The translations under genes and the position numbers were made by a program. 64,000 nucleotides of DNA from contig CAJNDS010002152.1 of the NCBI GenBank assembly GCA_905221605.1, forward strand, positions 188,001-252,000, in the 5' to 3' direction. Positions 55,070 through 64,000 of this stretch are shown here, piece by piece. Numbering within the stretch: the first letter of the stretch is position 1; every line of letters begins with the position of its first letter. The stretch comes from Symbiodinium natans. Its lineage: Eukaryota > Sar > Dinophyceae > Suessiales > Symbiodiniaceae. The notes beneath the pieces were generated by a model, which saw only the letters and a list, made by a program, of their open reading frames with translations, did not search any database and was not told where the DNA came from.

Positions 55070-56050
55070 GGGGGGGGGGGGGGAATTCCTGTCTTTTTTG
55101 AGATGTTTTCGTCACAGCCAGAATGTCTGGTGGTTGGATCCAGTTTGTTGGATCACATCGGAACGCCGACCCTCGTACTGCAGGTGGAGTCTCCTGCTCT
55201 TTGGCACAAGCATGTGGTCATCATCTGGCTACCTGCGAAACCAACCGCCTTCTGATTATTTTATGGCTCCGAAATACTGGGTACATGACAAGCGCGACTA
55301 CAGTGTAGACTACATGCAGCTTCTGCCAAACGAAACACAAAACAACACCGTTAGTGGCACAGAAACAAAAAAATCGTGTTGTGCAGCTCCTCAAAAAGAA
55401 ACATAGAAAGCCGCTCGCTGATGTGCAGAGGAACGGGCACTTTCCAAACGAGGGTCTACTTTTAGCACCACCTAAATAGAATACTTCTCTACACAAAGGA
55501 CCTCACCCCAAGAAAGAGACCCATCATTCCAAGAAAGTCCCAGTTCAATTATGACTCGATACAACAAGCCGCCGCTCATCCACACAGCTATTTCACAAGC
55601 TGATCTGGAAGGGTTGCGGCACGGAGAGAAGTGGTGGCTGCAGCAACGGAACTGATGCTACTGCTGCTGACAGTATCACGGTTTTTGGTCCGGGCCTGGC
55701 CAGGACTAACATCCGCAAATTGCTTGAGCTTGTGCTGAGCTTAAGATTGAAAGCAGGCAAAACTCAAACGCCAAAGCCTGGCTGTCGGGCATGTCGATGT
55801 TAACTACTGCCAATCCATACGAGCTACGACGATTTAGGGCTTTTGGTTTGGATTAGGGCTCACGCCATGACACAGCTTCCCCAAATCTAATGACAAAATA
55901 CTACTACAGTACATACTACCCAGCAATCAACTCTACCAATGCTTTGCTGAGCTCGAAGCCCAAGCCCAAAACTTTACTACGCTATGTGCTACCGATGTGT
56001 TTCTTGCGACGTCGCTTGCTCACCAGCGAAGGCCAAATCCGAAAAGCTCC
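55070..56050. other. No supported gene
   Basis: Begins with a poly-G run (about 55070-55083). One degenerate telomere-like patch (GGGCTTTTGGTTTGGATTAG) near 55837. No exon with convincing signals. Confidence 0.4.
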
Positions 56051-56081
56051 GCGCACTGCGCCGCTCCTCGGTGGCACATCC

Positions 56082-56935
<854 letters not shown>

Positions 56936-57209
56936 CAACTTGGATTCTTGTAAGTTTCAAGGGCTGGGATTGCCCCAATGCACGCGGTATGCTCGCACTA
57001 GTGCGCTGTTTTCTGGTTCCTGGACAAAGTGAAACAGTTTCGACTACTAGGATAGAGCACTGCGCATGTGACGCTCCTCTGTTGTTGCTGCTGCTGTTTC
57101 TGCTGCTGCACTAACGTGTGCAGGGTTCTGCCCAAGAAGCCCAGGTCGTTCTTAGCAACGTTCTTGCTAAACTGCTTACAATTCGAAACCCGAAACCAGG
57201 GCTACTTCT

Positions 57210-58738
57210 CAAGAACCGAGATTCATGTTGACAGCATCTGGGCCCAGCTCCAGTGCCGCCATGTTGCCCATCAAGTGAATTGGAAGCTGTCCCCATTGCA
57301 AGTTTTCGGAAAGCACCGGCAAGCCATTCACAATGCGTACGGGATGGGTGTGCTGCCTTGGTTGCTCAGCAACTTGGCCTACTGTAAGGAAGGTTAAACA
57401 CTTATCTAGTCGTTGCAATGCAGTATGTAATTACTCTGCAGTTAGTTCCTGTATAGTTACCATATGGTTGCTATATCGATCTATACTATCTATACTAGTT
57501 ACTTTTAACCATGGTAGGTAATGTCATTGTTTACGTAGTCAAAGTCTTTATGCTTTTGGACTGATAAGCTGCAAATTGGCAAGCAGGGGATCCGTGAAAA
57601 TGTCGACTTTGGCACCTGTTGCGCAGATGAGGTGATCGGTCCTCATGACGGTGCCGTTGCCGAGAACCAACATCCAGCCTCCGTCCCAGGATGCCGACGC
57701 TATCTCCGTGAACTCATGTACCTTCACCTGGCCCTGGGCCTCAAGCTTGGACAGAACCACGTCCATCTCGGGGGTGATGGAACCACCATCGCGTACAGAC
57801 TTCATGATTGCTGCACGATCCTCCAGTGGAGTCTTCTCGAACTGCTGTCGAAGCTGCCTGCGGTTCGCCGTCGCTGCCATCCAGGACAAATCAAGATCCC
57901 ACTGCTTCACGCGGCGGCCCCTGCGGATGAGCAAATCGATTTGGCAATGCTTCCCGAGCTGCGTGCACAAGTGCGCTGAGGTGAGTCCACCGCCAACGAT
58001 GACGCAGTGGCCCCTGATCCTGCTTGTGCGCGCAGGATCGTCAAACAGGTCCCAGGCGTGATAGACTTTGGCGCGGGCGGCTCGATCCAGTGCTTCGTAA
58101 AACGAAGGCCACTGTCGGCACCAGGTGGGCCCGCGGGCCACAACCACATGCCTGGCGAGGATGACACATCGGCCTTGAGCAGAAGTCACATGCACTTTCA
58201 CGCCAGACTGATCGTCACAAGGCTCCAGTGATTCCACATGGGCATGCCACAGGCGATCTTCCAAGTGCCCAATGTGCACAAGATGCTGGCAGAAATCAAC
58301 CATCAGATCATGAGAAGGCGCCTTAAAATTCCCATGCCAGCTGCGGTCTTGGGGCAAGTTCTCCAAAGTAAGAAAATCATCTCGATTGTTGCTCATCGCC
58401 CAGACTGAGAGTGATGTATGGGAAAAGGCATCAGGGTGCATCTCATCATGGGACCGCAGAAAATCAATGCCCAATGCTTCGAACTGATGCTTCCATCTTG
58501 TCATCCAGGCTCCACTGTCATCTACCACTGCGAACGTGTGGCTGCCAGCTTTGGGGAAGGTTTCCAGGTGTGCTTTCACATCTCTAGCCTCTTTCCACTC
58601 GCACAAACAGTCCTGGAAAGCCTTCTGCCCCAACATCAATCTGGATGCCATGGCCAGGCCATGTGGTCCTGCACCAATAATAAGGACATCGACAGTTGCT
58701 GGTGGAACTCGAAGTCCAGCATCTGCTTTCACACCCAT
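57210..58738 (-). CDS. FAD/NAD(P)-dependent oxidoreductase, OSGIN / N-hydroxylase-like (two exons or more)
   Basis: Exon 1 starts at the ATG at 58738 and is open to 57548. VDVLIIGAGPHGLAMASRL (residues ~17-35) is the FAD Rossmann motif. A second dinucleotide motif, CVIVGGGLTSAHL (~245-257), should bind NAD(P)H. LICATG lies near the end. The true exon end is near NLQ (about 57568), because the missing C-terminus is found after an acceptor at about 57390: HPVRIVNGLPVLSENLQWGQ, LPIHLMGNMAALELGPDAVN, MN. The pattern G-x-x-A-x-L-x-L-G-P-x-A-x-N is typical of the C-terminus of this flavoprotein group. Expected role: cytosolic flavin monooxygenase or oxidoreductase; substrate unknown. Its start lies only ~335 bp from the stop of the glycosyltransferase gene, both on minus, as in dinoflagellate head-to-tail gene arrays. 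A short additional 3' exon is possible. Confidence 0.8.
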
Positions 58739-59072
58739 GCTGGTGGTGCATCTAACTCAACAAATTTGCTCGATGCAGGAGGTGTCTCGGTGGGCGGCGC
58801 GTGTTCACTCCACAAGTTAATGCAGGCCTACTCCTCTTACTACCACTGCTCCTACTCCTGCTACTCAGTTGACCCTAAGCTCGACAGGAACCCGATTCTC
58901 TCGCAACCCCATGAAAGCCCTCAAGCCAATTGGGATTGGACCTTGGGATGGTCTGGGATGGTTTGAACTTGAGAGTGAGGAAATCTGTAATGAAGCAAGG
59001 GCAGCCTCACGGGTTGATTGATCCAGGGTTCCTTTTGGGCAGCATTCCAACCTTCTTTCGGGGATGGCCAAG

Positions 59073-61310
59073 CTACTCATCGAAGTGCTCAATAAGGAGC
59101 TCCGTGGCCCGCTGCTGTTGCTCCTTGCCGTCAACTTGCTCTCCCAGCAAGCAGCTACTTCTACTGGTAGCAGCTTTGCGAAGGTTTGCACAAGTCTTCC
59201 AGTGCAACGATGCGTTTGTCAGCGCCTGCCACCGGCACGGATCACGCAAGGCTTCTGCAATGCCCTCGGCGAAGGCCCCTGCGTCCTGCTGAGCAGACCA
59301 GACAAGACATCCGGCCGTTCCCTTCCAAAGTGCCTCCCCAAACCAGGTGTCCTCCCCTCCCGTCTGCACCACATAGCCCGGGAAGCTCTCAGGCGAGGCA
59401 ATGCCCTCCACGCCCACGGGGGTGGTGACCACGACTAGGCCATGCTGCATGGCCTCCAGGACCTCAAGTCACGTCGAGAATCTTAAAAACAAAAAAACCT
59501 TCGCAGCCTATGTGGAAATTCTCTGTCTGCGGTCGGCCTTTCCCTTCACACCGGCGCCATAGCGCAATGGCGCCACCAGAAGCCGGTGTTGCCGCATGGC
59601 TTTCTGCACCGAGCGGCAGTAGCCGCGCACCTCAAAGAATAAGAAGGCAACACCGAAATCACTGTCTGTAAGGCTTGGGCCGGTTAAGACAAGGCCAAAG
59701 GCAGTGAGGCTGCGGCATAGGCACCGAGACTCTCTTGAGTCAGGGCAGCATCGTCTGGAGTCTGATTTGCGCCATAGACACTCAGCTCCAGGTCGGGAAA
59801 CCGCTGGCGCACCAGTGGCCATACCTCTTGGATCAGCCACTTGGCGCAGTCCCGATTTGGTCTGTGGCGCCAGTTCCTTCGGAAGGGGTTCGAGATGCCT
59901 CTAGAGATCGTGAACGCGAGAGCATGGCATCCAAAGACAAGAACCACCAGGAATCAGGTTGAGCACAGCCAAGTCCGCAAACGCGCTGCTTGCTTTTGCT
60001 TTTGAGGCTTCCGAGGCCGACAAAGGAACGTGACAAAGCAGCTGAGGTGCTTGTGTGGGCCATCAAAGGCCGGAAGGAAAGCACAAGCTTGTTAGTCCAA
60101 GGCTCCCGATAAACATGGCGCCCTGCCGATCTTCATACCCTGGAAGAGCACCAGACCGGGCAAAGCCGAAGGGGGCTGCAAAGACCTGCACCCACACAGA
60201 AAACATATTATAGTATGTGATGGTATATAGTATATTATAGTAGATTATATAGTGTCTTATAGCATATTATAGTATATTATCGTATATTGTCAAATTGTAG
60301 TATATTATAGTGTATTCTAGTATATTAAAGTATATTATAGTATATCTACGCAAAACTGCACGTCACTTGTTGGCCGCATGGCTGCGACCTTCCAGCCAGG
60401 CACGCCATAGGTGTCCACTAGAAGCTTCCTCTCATCCTCCGAGATGGCGAGCGTCGCATCGCATCCTCTGATGTGGGAATTATAGTTTGTTATATTATAT
60501 TTAGTATATTATAGTACATGATAGTATACTATAGTACATTATAGCATATGACAGAATATTATAGTATACTCTTATTTCTTGTAGTATATCCCCGGCTTCC
60601 TAGTCCAAAGCGAGCTCAGAGCTTGTTCATAACGGACCACCGCTTAGACCAGGCGTCGGTGGATGGACGCCAGCTCGCGCTGCAAGTCGTCGTCAAAGGC
60701 TGTCGGGCGGTAGGATACCTTGGGCGGAGCTCAAGAGCTCAGCCACAGGAATGTCTCGGTGGTGGCAATCTGCAAGCACTTCATGTATTTTCTTGCAGTT
60801 CTGGGCACAACCGTGCTGGCATCCGCGGCATCTTCAATCAGACGCTCACGACCTGCCGTGCGCTTGCTTTTGGAACTTGAGACACTGAACCCACCATAGC
60901 TACTGCATGTGCTTGTCAACTTGGCTCAGCGCCCAGACGAAGAGCATGGAAGTCTTGCATGTCCTTTCCCAGCCAAATGCCCTACGACTCAATCCCTGCC
61001 AAGCGCCGCAGTGTTGACACGAAGAATGCAAGGGTTGATAGTCCAGGATGCGCATGCTGTCCGGCAGCTTGTCTCGGACATAGTGCCCAAACCTTCCATG
61101 TCTATCTTCACGCCAGCTAAAGAAAGCGCCTTCGAGCATGTTCCCGTGCCCAGCCACCTCTCTTCAGCATTGAAGCCATCGAACAGGACCAGTTCTGGAT
61201 TTCCAGCAGATTCCTGAGTGCGGGCAGTCAGCTCCGTGAGCCATCGCGAGGCCGAAAACAGATGAAATCCCGACCGGGATAGGGCCGCAACCCGGATGAA
61301 GCCAAGCTGT
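59073..61310 (-). CDS. GT4-type glycosyltransferase, about ten short exons
   Basis: Exons in order: about 61306-61158 (FIRVAALSRSGFHLF, PELVLFDGFNAEE); 61094-61041 (FGHYVRDKLPDSMRILD); 60963-60925 (DMQDFHALRLGAE); about 60880-60800 (SKSKRTAGRERLIEDAADAS); about 60726-60660 (YRPTAFDDDLQRELASIHR); about 60466-60385 (CDATLAISEDERKLLVDTYG); 60185-60106 (VFAAPFGFARSGALPGYEDR, GAMFIG); 59876-59715 (NWRHRPNRDCAKWLIQEVWP, DLELSVYGA); about 59650-59545 (HRLLVAPLRYGAGVKGK); 59469-59073 (VLEAMQHGLVVVTTPVGVEG). The spliced product follows family-1/GT4 enzymes from the N-terminal FDxFxxEE...RILDxQDxHxLR to the donor-binding PLRxGAGxKGK...GLxVVTTPVGVEG region. Such enzymes move a sugar from a nucleotide-sugar; acceptor unknown. 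The join MFIG-NWRHRPN needs a GA donor. AT-rich repeats sit in two introns. The N-terminal exon(s) upstream of 61306 are not resolved. Confidence 0.75.
60203..60585. repeat. TATTATAGTA-type minisatellites within glycosyltransferase introns
   Basis: Two AT-rich arrays (about 60203-60345 and 60480-60585) of 10-bp ATTATAGTAT units flank the small exon at about 60466-60385. The same unit type occurs at 4955 and 13677. Confidence 0.9.
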
Positions 61311-61489
61311 TCTTCACAACAGCCGAAGCTTGAACTCCCCCAACGTTTGTTTCGCAACACCGCAAAGCATCGAGCGCCGCCACCACAGAGGCCTCATCGT
61401 TGGTCTTGATACCTCAACACTTGTCCAGTAACCTGGGGGAACTAAAGTATTATAAGGGGATTATATTACCCCAAAAAGGTTAAAGGTTA

Positions 61490-62941
61490 CCTACTCTATA
61501 CTACTAAGAACAAGACCATTCAGGATGCCACAGGGCACAAACCACCATAGCAGTTGAAGAGCCTTCTGCCAAGAAGCGAAAGCACTGCACATCATTTGCG
61601 GCCGACAGCTTTCCCTGAGCACTGCCGGGACGGGCCGCCGAAGCAAAGGATACCGCATTGCCAGATTCCTGACGAACATGATGCATGCTTACCTCATGAT
61701 CACAAGCTTCGTGATGCAGAGACTGCCCATGACTGCACTGCGACTTCTGCAAAGGTGGCGAGCGTCGAGGCTGCAGAAGCTGCGCAGCAGCCGAAGCCGG
61801 CCAGAAGTCACCCGACCGGCTGCAGACACATCTGGGTCAGGCCAGTTTGTGCTGATGACCTGAGCGCTCTCCAGCCACAATCAGACTAGCTCAGCATCTA
61901 CCTTGAGGAGGATTTCCAGCCAAAGGGCCATTGCGCGGCGTGGAGCATTTGGTCTTCGGCATGCCTCCGATCGCGCCAGGTTCCCCGAGGTCGCGGATGA
62001 GCGAGGCGTGCCCTTGACGCGGCGGAAGATGATGGCCACGCGCCGCTTCGAGAGGAAGTCTTCCTCAGGGTGGCATGATGGCATGCGCTCGCTCGGCAGA
62101 GGGAGCGAAGAGACAGAGAGAAAAGGGAGAGCAGAGAGGAAGCGAGAGAGAAAGAATTTTTAAAACAAGTCAGGAATGGAGTAAAGATAGTGCCGTTTGA
62201 GGAGGGCATGCATGAAGGATAAGGCGGGCAGCTGTGCTCTCACAGGAAGGTCATCTTCACATGCGTGCTCGAGAACTAACCGATGAACCCATGCATCCCG
62301 CCGCAAACTGCCGCCCAGCTACAGGCTCGGGAATGCCATGTTGCCATTCATAGCCTTGCTGCAAAAGACTGATGATCTTGGGCAGACTCCCTTAACCAGC
62401 AAAACCCGCGAGCCCGGCGTGCAGCGCCGCGCAGCACCAGCAGGGAGCGAGCCGGGATGGCGACGCGCAATGGTGCAACTCCTGCCCCAAGCATCCACAG
62501 CTGAGAGCGGGTCTATGCTCGCACTAGACCACGATATCTGATAGATGATGTGCACCCATGTGCTGCATGCCAGAAAGCGGACCACAAGGGGAGCACCCTG
62601 GCTTGACAACACATGCAGACACAGTGGTCGACAAGTGCAATGAGTCCAATGCCTTGAGTCTCGGACGAGGACGACGAGGAGCTGAGGTTAGACCTCCCTC
62701 CCAGCTGGAAAGTCATCATGCATTCGCCCATGACCGTGACGGAGCAGACGCACTCTTCGTAAAGGCCTTGCAAGAATGAAGAAGTCTCAAGAGACAAGTA
62801 GAGCGAAAGAGACAGAGTGAAGCGGAGAGGCTGAGAAGATGACTGCAGCTCCCTAGTCTTTTTTCTCGTCTTGAGAGCAGACTTGTAGAAGGCGTTAAGG
62901 ACTCCAAAAAGCCGTGGAAGGGAGTCTATTAACAGGAGCAC
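61490..62941 (-). other. Weak exon candidates upstream of the glycosyltransferase
   Basis: Possible minus-strand pieces: about 62065-61890 (SKRRVAIIFRRVKGTPRSSA, RRAMALWLEILLK), about 61640-61510 (KLSAANDVQCFRFLAEGSST) and about 62740-62640 (GECMMTFQLGGRSNL, then a Ser run). They could be 5' exons of the glycosyltransferase or another gene. Not enough to join. 62095-62160 is AG-rich low complexity. Confidence 0.25.
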
Positions 62942-62944
62942 CTA

Positions 62945-63715
62945 TTCGAGGTCAGGCGGCCTACACTCCTCGCAGATCTTCTTTGTTTCTTTACTTATAC
63001 TTCGGTTTCAGAGAAACTGCGATGCAACTCCGGGCGGCCACGATCGTCCCAGTGGAGAAGTAGCCTGGAGCCGTCACGGCTGTAATCGTTCACATTGGCC
63101 TCAGGAAGTGCCGAGGCCAATTCCTCCCTGCCGCAGTAGCATGCTCCAACGTGCCATAACTAAGCACAAAGAAGCTCTTTTGCAAATCACGCCCTTGCAT
63201 AAGTAATCCGGCCGGCCTCATTTGCCACGAATCCCTTCAGGCAGCGGCTCCATGGGAGTCCTGGTTGCGAGAGCCTCTGTGACACCTTGAGGCGCCAGGC
63301 AGATAATTAACCCTAAACCTTTTGCAGCTGGACTTCTCACCACTGCCTCACCCTTATTCCCCAAGCAGAACAGGACTAAACCCCAAATCCTAAACCCTAA
63401 GCCCTAAACCCTATGAGGGATGCTTCGGGGAGGCCCGAGGGAGCTGCCTGCCCGAGGATGCCATCGGATGGCAGGTCCACTTCGCCGAGCTTAGGATCGG
63501 GAAGGCCTCTGGAGCTCTAAAGATTTAAATTTAGGGTTTAGGGTTTAGGGTTTAGGGTTTAGGGTTTAGGGTTTAGGGTTTAGGGGGTTTAGGGTTTAGG
63601 GGGTTACTCAATGGTCATGTGACAATCATTCTGGCACGTTTGTGGGGCCCAAAAGTCAAACAGTCCTACATGAAAGTGCCCCGTTAACCCAACGCAGATC
63701 AACCGCAGGGATTTG
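62945..63715. other. Intergenic with telomere-like patches
   Basis: No exon seen. Contains CCCTAAA-type units at about 63376-63412 and the TTTAGGG tract listed separately. Confidence 0.5.
63530..63603. repeat. Interstitial telomere-like (TTTAGGG)n
   Basis: About ten TTTAGGG units with two GGGGG variants, in the orientation opposite to the tract at 46648-46714. The short CCCTAAA patch at 63376-63412 lies on the other side of ~120 bp, so the two patches point towards each other. Confidence 0.95.
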
Positions 63716-63718
63716 AGG

Positions 63719-63991
63719 TCAGAGACGGTGCACCCTCTTTGCAGACAAAGCCCCCGCATACCCCCGCCAAACCGCGAAACATAAACATCGATGACCTTCT
63801 ATAACTTCACGTGCACGTCCTGGCGAAAACAAAAAGTTGACTCGGGCCCTGGGCTTTAGGCTTTGGGTTGGGCGTTGAACAAAAAGCTTATCTGGAACTG
63901 CTGACCCAAGGAACGCACCACACGCGGCCTCAGTGATCCCAGAACGCCGAAGTGCTTCACCTCGGTCGCCGCGGTCAGACAAGCCACCCAC
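63719..63991 (-). CDS. Candidate exon at the right edge, unidentified
   Basis: Minus frame with GGLSDRGDRGEALRRSGITE and AACGAFLGSAVPDKLFVQR in its first half. The second half (about 63880-63830) contains a telomere-like AAAGCCTAAAGCCCAGG stretch and is probably intron. Family not recognised. Confidence 0.2.
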   Translation of the reverse strand: MGGLSDRGDRGEALRRSGITEAACGAFLGSAVPDKLFVQRPTQSLKPRARVNFLFSPGRAREVIEGHRCLCFAVWRGYAGALSAKRVHRL

Positions 63992-64000
63992 TGAACCTGA

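Overview
The window looks like nuclear DNA of a dinoflagellate, most likely a symbiodiniacean or relative, although the genus cannot be fixed from sequence alone. The evidence is: a 19-nt copy of the dinoflagellate trans-spliced leader (41726-41744, minus); small introns with GC- and GA-type donors; a plant-style PPR gene; interstitial TTTAGGG/CCCTAAA tracts; very abundant microsatellites; and coding signal that lies only on the minus strand over the whole 64 kb. One 100-N scaffold gap lies at 23283-23382. Nothing bacterial (operon, RBS, CRISPR) was seen.

Layout, left to right; every gene reads right to left. 1-349: 5' part of a gene with a signal-peptide-like start. 0.87-4.6 kb: exons of unidentified gene(s) with (GT)n introns. 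5.2-7.35 kb: two-exon PPR protein. 8.7-13.4 kb: FAD-dependent, kynurenine 3-monooxygenase-like gene rebuilt from about 15 exons. 11.75-19.78 kb: copy 1 of an ~8.0-kb block that recurs almost perfectly at 23.38-31.42 kb, starting exactly at the N gap. 20.15-23.03 kb: element 1, a reverse-transcriptase-less relative of the big retroelement. 31.4-41.74 kb: element 2, a >10-kb non-LTR (LINE-type) retrotransposon with an intact coiled-coil ORF1, an intact endonuclease/reverse transcriptase ORF2, and a very long extra 3' coding region with a signal-like N-terminus. It begins with the spliced leader. 42.45-46.6 kb: multi-exon coiled-coil gene, followed upstream by a telomere-like tract. 47-55 kb: scattered exon-like pieces. 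56.09-56.94 kb: large (GTGC)n array. 57.2-58.74 kb: FAD/NAD(P) oxidoreductase (OSGIN / N-hydroxylase-like). 59.07-61.3 kb: GT4-type glycosyltransferase rebuilt from about ten short exons. 61.5-64 kb: weak exon candidates and telomere-like repeats.

The most interesting object is the pair of related retroelements. Element 2 carries the spliced leader at its 5' edge directly after a (GA)n tract, which suggests that a trans-spliced RNA was the template for retrotransposition. Element 1 has a decayed leader-like motif in the same position but goes straight into the extra 3' ORF. Both share a conserved domain and an identical C-terminal motif ([13 protein letters not shown]). In both, the reading frame changes by +1 at a G-run. 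A 65-bp cassette occurs at the front of ORF1 and twice in the extra ORF region.

The 8-kb duplication should be treated as a possible assembly artefact. The two copies differ in visible length only in one poly-G run, share identical microsatellite lengths, and copy 2 contains only the 5' exons of the monooxygenase gene. Exon boundaries given here are read by eye from splice signals and family motifs and are approximate unless stated otherwise.
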